From an uncultured Granulosicoccaceae bacterium (GTDB lineage Bacteria; Pseudomonadota; Gammaproteobacteria; Granulosicoccales; Granulosicoccaceae): a stretch of 64,000 bases of DNA. Every line of letters starts with the position of its first letter. Position 1 is the first letter of the stretch. Of the stretch, positions 54,823 through 64,000 are shown in pieces. A program made the position numbers and the translations under genes. Where the stretch lies: assembly GCA_938035125.1 (NCBI GenBank), contig CALHNS010000009.1, positions 1 to 64,000 of the forward strand. Direction: 5' to 3'. The notes under the pieces were generated by a model, which was given only the letters and a program-made list of their open reading frames with translations, did not search any database and had not been told where the DNA came from.

Positions 54823-55711
54823 CGAGGCGCGCCTCAGTGGTAGCTAAATCTTGGCCGTAGTCTGGTGCTTTTAACTGGAACGGCACAGGGCCATCCGAAC
54901 GGCCATTTAAAAATTGCTGCACCCAATCTGATGAACTATTTTGAAGTTGCTCTGGCGTGCCCGCTTCAACCACTTTGCCTTCAGAAATGACGACCACATG
55001 ATGCGAGATGGATAACGCTTCTGCTAAATCGTGCGAGACGATGATGGACGTCAACCCTAAAGCACTATTCACCGTGCTGATTAATTCCAACAACACTCCT
55101 AAAGATATGGGATCTTGCCCGGTGAAGGGTTCGTCGTACATGATCATCATTGGATCCATAACCAAGGCCCGAGCTAAGGCTGCTCGCCTTGCCATACCGC
55201 CAGAGAGTTCTGCGGGCATTAAGTCTCTTGCACCCCGTAGCCCCACAGCGTGCAAACGCATTAACACCAGTTTATGAATGAGTGATTCAGGAAGTTCGGT
55301 GTGTTCTCGCAACGGAAACGCCACGTTGTCGAAAACGTTTAGGTCGGTTAATAAGGCGCCAGATTGGAACAACATTCCCATGCGTTTACGCAAGGCATAC
55401 AGATCGCGTCGCGACAGCTTTGCCACCTGCTGCCCATCAACTTCGATGCCGCCAGCGCTGGGTTTCAACTGACCACCAATGAGCTTCAATAAGGTGGTTT
55501 TCCCCGTGCCACTGGGGCCCAGAATGGTGGTGATACCACCTTGCGGAATATCCGCATTTAATCCACTAAAGATGGTTTTGGACCCACGGCTGAAATGTAA
55601 GTCGCGAATTTTGACCAGCGTGGTGTTTTGGTCTGACAAACTAAAGGACTCTATCCGACGTTTATGGATTGTAAACTGAAGGTTTATTGTAGCAGTCCAA
55701 TCCCCTATCAA
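54815..55711 (-). CDS. mlaF: ABC ATPase MlaF
   Basis: GPSGTGKTTLLKLIGGQL, LSGGMARRAALARAL; start uncertain (TTG at 55639 would give a more typical length). Confidence 0.94.
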   Translation of the reverse strand: MIGDWTATINLQFTIHKRRIESFSLSDQNTTLVKIRDLHFSRGSKTIFSGLNADIPQGGITTILGPSGTGKTTLLKLIGGQLKPSAGGIEVDGQQVAKLSRRDLYALRKRMGMLFQSGALLTDLNVFDNVAFPLREHTELPESLIHKLVLMRLHAVGLRGARDLMPAELSGGMARRAALARALVMDPMMIMYDEPFTGQDPISLGVLLELISTVNSALGLTSIIVSHDLAEALSISHHVVVISEGKVVEAGTPEQLQNSSSDWVQQFLNGRSDGPVPFQLKAPDYGQDLATTEARLDA

Positions 55712-55820
55712 TAGCAGATGGATGTATCAACATGTACCGAACTGCATCAGATCAGGTAAGCGTTCTTGTGCCAAATCACTACACTACTTAGATACTTAAA
55801 CCCATTATTTTCTGATCATC

Positions 55821-56702
55821 ATGATGCCGCGCACTCTACTTTTGTTGTTCATGCTGCTGATTTCGACTGCTTGCGCCACTAATCCTTCTAATGGCCCCAT
55901 TTACGATCCTTTAGAACCAGTCAACCGAAAGGTGTATGCCTTCAACAACACGATTGATCGAGCAATACTAAAGCCCGTTGCTCAAGGATATTTGAAAGTA
56001 ACCCCTCGCCCTATCCAAACCGGGGTTAGAAATTTTTTCAGTAATCTGGGCGACATTACCGTTTTGGCGAACGATTTGTTGCAATTGAAATTTAAACAAG
56101 CAGCCAGCGATGCCAGTCGCCTATTAGTGAACAGCACCATCGGGTTGGGTGGGTTGATCGACTGGGGCACCCCGATGGGATTACCAAAACATAATGAATC
56201 GTTTGGGCAAACGTTCGGAGTTTGGGGGTTCGGCGAAGGCCCCTATGTCGTGCTACCACTTTTTGGGCCTAATAATTTTCGATCTACGGCAGGGTTGGTT
56301 ACCGATTCGACATTAATCAGCAGCCCCACTCGCTCTCGAATCGCCAGCAGCGATGCCCAATTCGGTTTAACCATTCTGGACGTGGTTAGCCTTCGTGCCC
56401 AATTTCTGGACGCCAGCCGCTTACTCGATCAAGTGGCTCTTGACCCTTACCAAACCACACGCGATTTCTGGATTCAACGCCACCGAAACGCAACGTGGGA
56501 TGGCAAGAAGGATGTTCGCCCTCGAACCGCTAAACCAGCATCGCGAGGCGATGACGAGCTCGATGAGCTCGATGAGCTGGATGAGCTCGATGAGCTCGAT
56601 GAACTCGATGAACTCGATGAACTCGATGAACTCGATGAACTCGATGAACTCGATGAACTCGATGAACTCGATGAACTCGATGAACTCGATGAGTTGGACT
56701 GA
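55821..56702 (+). CDS. mlaA: Outer-membrane lipoprotein MlaA (VacJ) with (DEL)16 C-terminal tail
   Basis: Lipobox LLISTAC, YDPLEPVNRKVYAFNNTID, RNFFSNLGDITVLANDLLQ. Confidence 0.95.
   Translation: MMPRTLLLLFMLLISTACATNPSNGPIYDPLEPVNRKVYAFNNTIDRAILKPVAQGYLKVTPRPIQTGVRNFFSNLGDITVLANDLLQLKFKQAASDASRLLVNSTIGLGGLIDWGTPMGLPKHNESFGQTFGVWGFGEGPYVVLPLFGPNNFRSTAGLVTDSTLISSPTRSRIASSDAQFGLTILDVVSLRAQFLDASRLLDQVALDPYQTTRDFWIQRHRNATWDGKKDVRPRTAKPASRGDDELDELDELDELDELDELDELDELDELDELDELDELDELDELDELDELD
56553..56696 (+). repeat. 16 tandem 9-bp units (consensus GATGAACTC), in frame in mlaA
   Basis: Units 6-15 (56598-56687) are ten identical GATGAACTC copies; flanking units carry only synonymous changes (GAC, GAG, CTG, TTG). 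Confidence 0.98.
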
Positions 56703-56741
56703 ACCCACTGTGTTCGTTCTAAGCCGTGTAGAGTCTACGCT

Positions 56742-57725
56742 GTGAATACAGAGCCTCTTACCGACCCATCCCAGTGGACAGAACTTGCCTTAGATGTTTT
56801 ACGCATCGAGGCGCAAGCGGTCCAATCATTGGAATCTCGATTGGGCGCAGAGTTTGTTGAAGCCTGTCGCCTACTGCTGGCAACCAAGGGCCGAGTTGTG
56901 GTTTGCGGCGTGGGAAAATCAGGGCACATCGGCCATAAAATCGCGGCCACTTTGGCAAGCACGGGCACCCCGTCTTTTTTCCTACATGCCGCCGAAGCGA
57001 TGCACGGTGATTTGGGCATGCTGCGCTCAGGCGATGTGGTCATAGCGATCTCCCAATCGGGCTCTTCTGGCGAACTGCTGGCTCTACTGCCTGGGCTTAA
57101 ACATTTAGGCTGCCCTCTCATTAGTATGAGCGGCAATCCAAATTCGCCTTTGGTTGAAGCGGCAACCGTTGCTTTGGATGTTAGCGTTGAGCGTGAAGCC
57201 TGCCCATTAGGGCTTGCCCCCACCGCCAGCACAACCGCAACGCTTGCTCTTGGCGATGCCCTAGCCATTGCCTTATTGGGTGCACGCGGCTTTGATAAAC
57301 AAGATTTTGCTCGATCTCATCCTGGCGGGCGATTGGGCAGGCGTTTACTCGTGCGAGTAAGTAAAGTCATGGCCAGTGGCGTAAATTTACCCACTGTGGT
57401 CCCTGGTGAAAAACTCACTCAAGCCTTACTAGAAATGAGTGCTAAGGGCTTAGGCATGGTGGCTGTGTGCGAACAAAACAAACTGCTAGGAGTTTTTACC
57501 GACGGTGATTTACGACGTGCGATCGATCGAGGTGCCGATGTTCAAACCGCTGTCGTTAACGATGTGATGACGACCGATCCTGCGACTACCACCAGTAATA
57601 CCCTTGCGTTCGATGCCGTAAATGCCATGCAAGAACGAAAAATCACCTCGTTACCGGTTGTCGATGATGAACAATTGGTGGGTGTGGTTACCATGCATCA
57701 ACTGCTTCAATCTGGGGTGGTGTAG
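56742..57725 (+). CDS. kdsD: D-arabinose-5-phosphate isomerase (SIS + two CBS), GTG start
   Basis: VVCGVGKSGHIGHKIAATLASTGTPSFFLHAAEAMHGDLG; CBS pair. Confidence 0.95.
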   Translation: MNTEPLTDPSQWTELALDVLRIEAQAVQSLESRLGAEFVEACRLLLATKGRVVVCGVGKSGHIGHKIAATLASTGTPSFFLHAAEAMHGDLGMLRSGDVVIAISQSGSSGELLALLPGLKHLGCPLISMSGNPNSPLVEAATVALDVSVEREACPLGLAPTASTTATLALGDALAIALLGARGFDKQDFARSHPGGRLGRRLLVRVSKVMASGVNLPTVVPGEKLTQALLEMSAKGLGMVAVCEQNKLLGVFTDGDLRRAIDRGADVQTAVVNDVMTTDPATTTSNTLAFDAVNAMQERKITSLPVVDDEQLVGVVTMHQLLQSGVV

Positions 57726-58306
57726 TGCGCTGGTTTTATCGCTATTGGCCCGTGATTCCGCTGATTTTGCTGGTGGTGTTTGCACAAAACTGGGTTGAAG
57801 ATGAGCCTGATTCTGTGCAGGTTGAAGAAACCATCAACATGCAACAAACCCAATCAGATTATTACTTAGAAGATTTCACCACTCGCAAATTTGATATGAG
57901 TGGAAATTTGGAATATCGCGTCAGCGGAAAGAATTTGTTGCATTATCCTGACGATGATCGCTCCGAAATCTTAGCCCCTACTGTCATACTACTGCGCGAA
58001 GGCATTCGATGGGATATCACTTCAGCGCGCGGTGAATTGCGCAGAAGCCCCGACACCTTTACGCTGGAAGGTAGCGTACAGCTTGAACGCGCTATCGAAG
58101 GCGAACATGATTTAAGCATTCGCACCGATCAGCTGTCGGTTCGAACCGATACGAATGAAGTGAGCACCGATCTTCCCATTGAAGTTATTGCTGATGGCTG
58201 GCAGATGAGTTCGGTTGGGTTGGAGTCTCGCATCGATGAAGGCAAGTTGATTTTTTTATCCAAAGTTAAAGGTCATTATGATGCTGCAACACCTGATTCT
58301 GAATAA
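57725..58306 (+). CDS. lptC: LPS export protein LptC (GTG start)
   Basis: N-terminal TM, YYLEDFTTRKFDMSGNLEYRVSG; precedes lptA. Confidence 0.92.
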   Translation: MRWFYRYWPVIPLILLVVFAQNWVEDEPDSVQVEETINMQQTQSDYYLEDFTTRKFDMSGNLEYRVSGKNLLHYPDDDRSEILAPTVILLREGIRWDITSARGELRRSPDTFTLEGSVQLERAIEGEHDLSIRTDQLSVRTDTNEVSTDLPIEVIADGWQMSSVGLESRIDEGKLIFLSKVKGHYDAATPDSE

Positions 58307-58790
58307 GCACACGTTACTAAGCGTTGTATTGGCACTGGCTGTAGGCACCTTTTCTCATGCGAAAACAGGTGACGAGACTCAACCCATCGATGTCAGTGCG
58401 GATCGCTCCGAATACGATGACAAAAAAGGGATTCAACGGCTTGTTGGAAACGTAGAAATTGTTCAAGGCAGCATGAAAATCAAAGCCCAAGAAATTGCGA
58501 TTCATTTAAAGGACAATCGCTTGGCAAGGATTGAAGGCGACGGCAACCCTATTCGCTTTGAACAACAGAATGATTTAAATGAAACTATTGTGGGTGAAGC
58601 CAATGCTATCGACTACAACGCAGCCGATGGCACGCTGGTTTTATCGGGTAACGCCCGCTTAAAACAGCCTCGACAAGAACTGAACAGTAGCCGAATTGTG
58701 TTTAACTCTCGCGCACAAACGGTTAAGGCCGATGGGGGTGATCAGGGCCGCGTGAGCATTCGGATTCAACCTCCAGAACCTGAACAATGA
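58278..58790 (+). CDS. lptA: LPS transport periplasmic protein LptA
   Basis: Signal peptide, [36 protein letters not shown]. Confidence 0.94.
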   Translation: MMLQHLILNKHTLLSVVLALAVGTFSHAKTGDETQPIDVSADRSEYDDKKGIQRLVGNVEIVQGSMKIKAQEIAIHLKDNRLARIEGDGNPIRFEQQNDLNETIVGEANAIDYNAADGTLVLSGNARLKQPRQELNSSRIVFNSRAQTVKADGGDQGRVSIRIQPPEPEQ

Positions 58791-59530
58791 GCGAACCGGT
58801 TGTTCGCCGTGAATTGCAAGCAGTTGAACTGCACAAGGCGTATAAAAAAAGAAAAATCCTTGAAGGCGTATCGTTATCGGTTGCCAGCGGCGATGTCGTC
58901 GGTTTATTAGGCCCCAACGGAGCCGGCAAGACTACTTGTTTCTATATGGTGGTGGGCTTAGTAAAGCCCGATCAAGGATCCATTTTACTCGACGGGAAAG
59001 ACATTACAGAATACCCAATGCACGCACGTGCTCGTGCTGGCGTAGGTTACTTGCCACAAGAAGCTTCGGTGTTTCGTCAACTCAGCGTTGCGCAAAACAT
59101 CACCGCAATTTTAGAGACGCGAAAAGAGCTTAGTAAATCTGACCAACGCGATCAGCTGGAACAATTATTAGAAGAACTTCAAATCGGCCACATTCGTGAC
59201 AGCTTGGGAGTAGCTTTGTCTGGCGGCGAACGGCGCCGGGTTGAAATTGCAAGAGCACTGGCTGCTGAGCCAGGTTTTATTTTATTGGATGAACCTTTTG
59301 CAGGCGTTGACCCTATCTCAATCATTGACATTCAACGCATCATAGAACACCTTAAAAAGCGCAATATTGGCGTACTGATCACCGATCACAATGTGCGAGA
59401 AACGCTTGGCATTTGCGATAGAGCGTATATCTTAGGCCGAGGCACACTCATTGCCGAAGGCAGCCCAGATTCTGTGCTTGATAACGATGAAGTGAAACGG
59501 GTATACCTCGGCGACGATTTCAAAATCTAA
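58787..59530 (+). CDS. lptB: LPS export ABC ATPase LptB
   Basis: [46 protein letters not shown]. Confidence 0.97.
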   Translation: MSEPVVRRELQAVELHKAYKKRKILEGVSLSVASGDVVGLLGPNGAGKTTCFYMVVGLVKPDQGSILLDGKDITEYPMHARARAGVGYLPQEASVFRQLSVAQNITAILETRKELSKSDQRDQLEQLLEELQIGHIRDSLGVALSGGERRRVEIARALAAEPGFILLDEPFAGVDPISIIDIQRIIEHLKKRNIGVLITDHNVRETLGICDRAYILGRGTLIAEGSPDSVLDNDEVKRVYLGDDFKI

Positions 59531-59784
59531 CTCGCAGATCCTTTGTGCCTGCACTTAACGCTGGCAACACAACACTTGGTGTTATAAAAACCCCGTATCT
59601 ATCGTCATTTATTTGGCGATTTATGGCTGCGTGACAATATAGTCATGCATTAGGCCCGCTTGCGGCCCAATTTCTGCTGGTTGTAAAGCTATCACTGTCA
59701 GCCATACTCAACCCTACTGCTTTGATTAATCCTTAACCAAAGCGATTCGTTCACTGTACTTTTGTACCGCGCCAGGATTTAGTT

Positions 59785-61359
59785 ATGAAACAGGCTTTGC
59801 AAATGAAGATGGGCCAGTCATTGGCCATGACTCCCCAACTGCAACAAGCCATAAAGCTGCTGCAACTCTCCACCTTAGAGCTGCAGACAGAAATACAAAG
59901 CGCTCTTGAAAGCAATCCCATGCTGGAAGTTAACGATGAAGAGGGAGAGGCGGCTAATGGCGCCGATGCGGCCGAAAGCGTAGAAGCGCGAGAAGCCAAA
60001 CGCGCCGACGAACAAGAGGATACCCCTAACGCCGATGTTGATACCCCCCCTGAAATAGAGCGCGAACCAGGGTTAGACGACACCATCGTGACTGAATTTG
60101 ATGCGCCGAGTAATAATCAAGACGACATCATGCCCGAAGATTTACCGGTGGATAGCGCTTGGGACGACATCTACGATTCCGCTCAGCCAACGCCCATGGT
60201 GGGTGGCGCAGAAGGCGGTGAACACCGTGACTTTACTGAATTCCATAACGCCGACACCACCAGTATCCAAGATCACTTAATGGAGCAGGTGCGTTTTTCA
60301 AATATGTCTGAGCGAGATCAGTACACCGCAGAAACGGTAATCGATGCCATTAACGATAAAGGGTACTTAACCGACACCGTAGATTCATTGCTTGAAGGGC
60401 TTAACAAAGACATTCACGATGAATCGATGTTTTTCGATCGCTCAGAAGTTGAAGCGGTATTACACCGTGTACAGCTATTAGAACCTGCAGGTTGTGGCGC
60501 ACGAGACGCCAAAGAATGCATGCTCATTCAATTGTCACAAATGCCTGACAGTAACATCGTTGAGATCGCAAAACGAATCGTGCTCGATCAATTAAATTTA
60601 CTAGCCGTAAACGATTACGCCCGAATGCGCCGTCAACTTAAAGTGACAGAACCCGATTTAATGGAAGCCATAGCGTTAATACAAAAACAAGTTGATCCGC
60701 ATCCTGGTCGCCAAATCGTGAACGATCATGACGAATACATTGTGCCCGATGTGTTTGTTAAAAAAGTGAAAGGTGTTTGGCGCGTTGAACTGAACCCTGA
60801 CATTGCACCGAAACTTGGTATTAACAGCATGTACGCCGGTATGGTGAAACGTGCTGATAAAAGTGAAGATAACAATTTCTTACGCAATCATTTACAAGAA
60901 GCGAGATGGTTCATAAAAAGCCTACAAAGCCGAAACGAGACACTGTTACGGGTAGCAACCGCTATTGTTGAGCGTCAAAGAAGTTTTCTTGAACACGGCG
61001 ATGTAGCAATGAAACCGCTGGTTTTACGCGATATTGCAGAACAGCTGGAACTGCACGAATCCACCATCTCTCGTGTTACTACCCATAAGTACATACACAC
61101 ACCGCGTGGCATTTTTGAATTCAAGTACTTCTTTTCAAGCCACGTATCCACGGCAAACGGTGGCGAATGCTCAGCCACGGCCATTCGCGCCATGATTAAA
61201 AAGTTCATTAATGAAGAAGATCGTACAAAACCCTTGAGCGATAGCAAAATTGCTAGTCGGCTCGTTTCTGACGGTATACAAGTGGCGCGTAGAACTGTCG
61301 CAAAATACCGTGAAAGTATGGGAATTGATCCATCAAATGAACGTAAGCGCTTGAATTGA
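59785..61359 (+). CDS. rpoN: RNA polymerase sigma-54 factor
   Basis: MKQALQMKMGQSLAMTPQLQQAIKLLQ; RpoN box ARRTVAKYRESMGI. Confidence 0.97.
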   Translation: MKQALQMKMGQSLAMTPQLQQAIKLLQLSTLELQTEIQSALESNPMLEVNDEEGEAANGADAAESVEAREAKRADEQEDTPNADVDTPPEIEREPGLDDTIVTEFDAPSNNQDDIMPEDLPVDSAWDDIYDSAQPTPMVGGAEGGEHRDFTEFHNADTTSIQDHLMEQVRFSNMSERDQYTAETVIDAINDKGYLTDTVDSLLEGLNKDIHDESMFFDRSEVEAVLHRVQLLEPAGCGARDAKECMLIQLSQMPDSNIVEIAKRIVLDQLNLLAVNDYARMRRQLKVTEPDLMEAIALIQKQVDPHPGRQIVNDHDEYIVPDVFVKKVKGVWRVELNPDIAPKLGINSMYAGMVKRADKSEDNNFLRNHLQEARWFIKSLQSRNETLLRVATAIVERQRSFLEHGDVAMKPLVLRDIAEQLELHESTISRVTTHKYIHTPRGIFEFKYFFSSHVSTANGGECSATAIRAMIKKFINEEDRTKPLSDSKIASRLVSDGIQVARRTVAKYRESMGIDPSNERKRLN

Positions 61360-61725
61360 GAAATTGACACCGATTGCGCACTTGAAAAAGCATCAGAAAT
61401 GATGCAGATTGTGAATAAGCCAATTAATTTAGTATTTGCAGAGTCCGATAAATAGAGTAATAAAAGAAATACTGAGTAAATAAAATTTTATAAACAAACA
61501 AGACATGTTGCCGCTTTAGAAAAATTTGCGGCAACACCTCTTAAAAGTATAAGGAACGCTTGATCGCATAATGTTTACACCGATCCGCCAATCCACCCGT
61601 CTAGCAACCACGGCATTCGCCTGTGGTTCATTTGACATAGGCATCGGTATCCCCTCCCCCTCCAGGTTGCGCAAGCAACCCCCTCATTTGTTTTCCATTC
61701 ATTTAAAAATCTCTAGGAGAAGCAC

Positions 61726-62043
61726 ATGAACCTGACCGTAACGGGACATCACGTCGAAGTCACACAATCCATGCGCAATTACGTCAACGACAAACTCGGT
61801 CGATTACAACGACACTCCGAAAATTTATTCAACATACATGTCATCTTATCGGTTGAAAAATCGCGACAAAAAGCTGAGGCCACGGTTCATGTGGCTGGGC
61901 AAAAACTCTACGCTGATACCACCCGACCCGACATGTATGCGTCCATCGATCTTTTGATAGATAAACTGGACAGGCAACTCATACGACACAAAGAGAAAAC
62001 CAAGAGTCATCACAAGCGGGAGAAAATTGATCTAGTGGTCTAA
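61726..62043 (+). CDS. hpf: Ribosome hibernation promoting factor (short form)
   Basis: MNLTVTGHHVEVTQSMRNYVNDKLGRLQRH. Confidence 0.95.
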   Translation: MNLTVTGHHVEVTQSMRNYVNDKLGRLQRHSENLFNIHVILSVEKSRQKAEATVHVAGQKLYADTTRPDMYASIDLLIDKLDRQLIRHKEKTKSHHKREKIDLVV

Positions 62044-62424
62044 AACCCTTGCTTTAACAGCAAGTCATTTGTGAAATTCAACCTTGGCGGTGTGGCCTAG
62101 CAGCTCCAGCTGGGCCATATCGCATCAACCTCCTTTTCGAACAAACTCGCCTTTATCTACCCTCGCACTATCTGCGTAAAGCCCCACTCCAGCAGGCTTT
62201 GCCCCTACTCAATGCAGCTCGCTCAGCACCGACAGACACTCTAAAATCCAGTAATTTTAGGAATTTGCAACGCTGTGGCACAAAAATTTCTATGTCTAAA
62301 TGATTCATTTTGTGTCTTGAGCCACCTGAGTTCTACTTTCCAGTAGGCGAAAGAAGGCGCACAATAACCCCATCATCACAACTTGCTGGCTCGCGCGTGT
62401 TCCGTCCGGACGGCCCTTACAGTA

Positions 62425-62964
62425 TTGACTACAAGCCAAACACAATCAGCAGAAGATTCATCAAAAGCGTCCACGTCGAATTCAGATCGAAGCGCACTGG
62501 ATCTACCTGCCCTATTGACCTTGAACCGCGTCGAGTGCGATTGCGATCTTGGCAGTAAAAAGCGCACGCTGGAAAAAGTGGCTGAACTCATGATGGACGC
62601 ATTCGACGACGAAGAGCTCTCCGACATGCACGTGCTGGATGCGTTAATCAATCGAGAGCGCTTGGGAAGCACCGGCGTAGGTGATGGGGTGGCATTACCT
62701 CATGCACGAATGCCCTCTTTAGTTGAGCCAGCAGCCGTTTTAATTTCATTAGAGAACGGTGTAGATTTTGATGCACAAGATGAGCAAAAAGTGGATTTAA
62801 TCGTGGGGCTTTTGGTTCCTGAAGACTGCAGTGATACTCATTTGCAAATTCTTCGTGGGCTTGCCATGCGATTTAGTAACCCTAATTACCGGAATGCACT
62901 TAGAAATGCTTCCACACAAAAAGAACTTTTCCAAGAAGCCATTCGACCGCTAAACGCGGCATAG
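62425..62964 (+). CDS. ptsN: PTS IIA-like nitrogen regulatory protein; start uncertain
   Basis: GVGDGVALPHARMPSLVEPAAVLISLENGVDFDA; no ATG/GTG codon upstream of the conserved region, TTG at 62425 is a candidate. Confidence 0.88.
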   Translation: MTTSQTQSAEDSSKASTSNSDRSALDLPALLTLNRVECDCDLGSKKRTLEKVAELMMDAFDDEELSDMHVLDALINRERLGSTGVGDGVALPHARMPSLVEPAAVLISLENGVDFDAQDEQKVDLIVGLLVPEDCSDTHLQILRGLAMRFSNPNYRNALRNASTQKELFQEAIRPLNAA

Positions 62965-63005
62965 CAAAGAATGCAGCCAATCACTGGCATGCAAAGGGTG
63001 ACCCC

Positions 63006-63872
63006 ATGACACAACTACTCATAGTCACAGGCATGTCCGGATCGGGTAAGTCTGTGGCTTTGCACACCCTTGAAGACGATGGATATCACTGCATTGATAA
63101 CTTACCTTCTGATTTACTGACAGATGTTATTGATCGTTTAGTCGCAACCAACAGCCGAAAATACGACAAACTGGCCATTGGTGTAGATATGCGTAGTGAG
63201 CAAGCTAACGCCAGCGGCTTATTGAACCTACTGAAGTCCTTGCGTGCGCGTGACGATGTACACACCCGTGTTTTGTTCTTAGACACAGACCGTCGCACCT
63301 TAAGCCAACGCTTCAGTGAAACTCGCCGCCGCCACCCGTTAAGCACTGATGATTCACCTCTGGCTACAGCCATAGATACCGAAGCGCGCTTATTGGAGGA
63401 GGTGAAAGCCTCGGCTGACAAAGTGATCGACACCACGTCTTTAAACCTACACGAACTGCGCGGTATTGTTCGCCATCATGAACACGCCACCGCAGAAAGT
63501 AAATTATTGGTGGTGATTCAGTCGTTCGGGTTTAAACACGGCATGCCGATCAGTAGCGACTTTATGTTTGATGTGCGTTGCCTTCCTAACCCGTACTGGC
63601 AACCAGAAATTCGTCACTTAAGCGGCAAAGACCCTGAGATTATTGAATATCTTGAGGCCCAACCAACGGTTAACGATATGTACAAACACATCAATGCTTT
63701 TTTAACCCACTGGATTCCTCATTTTAATGCCGAGAATCGAGCCTATCTCACCGTATCCATTGGCTGCACAGGGGGTCGCCATCGCTCGGTGTACCTTACT
63801 GAACGACTGGCAAAAAACATCGGCAAATCAAACGAACACGTCTCTGTTCGTCATCGCAACCTCACTAGTTAA
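63006..63872 (+). CDS. rapZ: RNase adapter protein RapZ
   Basis: LIVTGMSGSGKSVALHTLEDDGYHCIDNLP, SIGCTGGRHRSVYLTE. Confidence 0.97.
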   Translation: MTQLLIVTGMSGSGKSVALHTLEDDGYHCIDNLPSDLLTDVIDRLVATNSRKYDKLAIGVDMRSEQANASGLLNLLKSLRARDDVHTRVLFLDTDRRTLSQRFSETRRRHPLSTDDSPLATAIDTEARLLEEVKASADKVIDTTSLNLHELRGIVRHHEHATAESKLLVVIQSFGFKHGMPISSDFMFDVRCLPNPYWQPEIRHLSGKDPEIIEYLEAQPTVNDMYKHINAFLTHWIPHFNAENRAYLTVSIGCTGGRHRSVYLTERLAKNIGKSNEHVSVRHRNLTS

Positions 63873-63883
63873 TAAAAAACCTC

Positions 63884-64000
63884 ATGATGTTGAGTCGTGA
63901 TATCGAAATCATTAACAAATTGGGGCTGCACGCACGAGCAGCGTCTAAACTGGTAAAGCTAGCTTCAGAATTTACCTGTGAGCTGAACATTGAAAAAGAT
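63884..64000 (+). CDS. ptsO: HPr-like phosphocarrier NPr, truncated by the window end
   Basis: Translation MMLSRDIEIINKLGLHARAASKLVKLASEFTCELNIEKD; NKLGLHARAA active-site motif; downstream of rapZ. Confidence 0.9.
   Translation, partial: MMLSRDIEIINKLGLHARAASKLVKLASEFTCELNIEKD

Noticed and set aside
56395-56745. MNSMNS... ORF (+) and IEFIEF... ORF (-, 56421-56708)
   Set aside because: Out-of-frame and antisense readings of the mlaA 9-bp repeat; open only because the unit length is a multiple of three
62274-62290. Possible sigma54 site TGGCACAAAAATTTCT upstream of ptsN
   Set aside because: The near-invariant GC at -12 is missing (TTTC instead of TTGC)

Overview
Gammaproteobacterial chromosomal segment, almost entirely protein-coding, with a backbone that resembles Pseudomonas-type gene order (recalled, not searched). 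Left to right: type IV pilus block (two tandem pilins, pilB, pilC, pilD) with a sigma54-like promoter; uppP, coaE; mutT, argJ, secA; M23 peptidase divergent from dciA; lpxC; a complete minus-strand division/cell-wall cluster (mraZ-rsmH-ftsL-ftsI-murE-murF-mraY-murD-ftsW-murG-murC-ddl-ftsQ-ftsA-ftsZ, no murB) driven by a promoter with four 10-bp-phased MraZ-type boxes; rnpB (RNase P RNA); a CHRD/spondin-like lipoprotein and a TetR regulator; rsmI/lpoA; an uncharacterised gene pair (581-aa-ORF protein + DUF3726-like); yraN; sspAB; petABC; Nif3; a DegS/AlgW-like protease; a DUF1919-like gene; a reprolysin-like metalloprotease with a GlyGly-CTERM-like tail plus a HAMP protein; aroG-type DAHP synthase, hisG, murA; mlaFEDCB divergent from mlaA; kdsD, lptC, lptA, lptB, rpoN, hpf, ptsN, rapZ and the start of ptsO/npr. 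The least ordinary signals are: a 16-copy in-frame GATGAACTC repeat encoding a (DEL)16 tail on MlaA; two divergent gene pairs whose start codons overlap inside one CATG; the four-box mraZ operator overlapping the -10; the uncharacterised 36823-39296 pair between lpoA and yraN; and the metalloprotease/HAMP/DUF1919 island with a 60-bp convergent overlap. No CRISPR array, transposon, prophage or obvious defence system was seen. All family calls are from recognition of the translated sequences; no searches were run.
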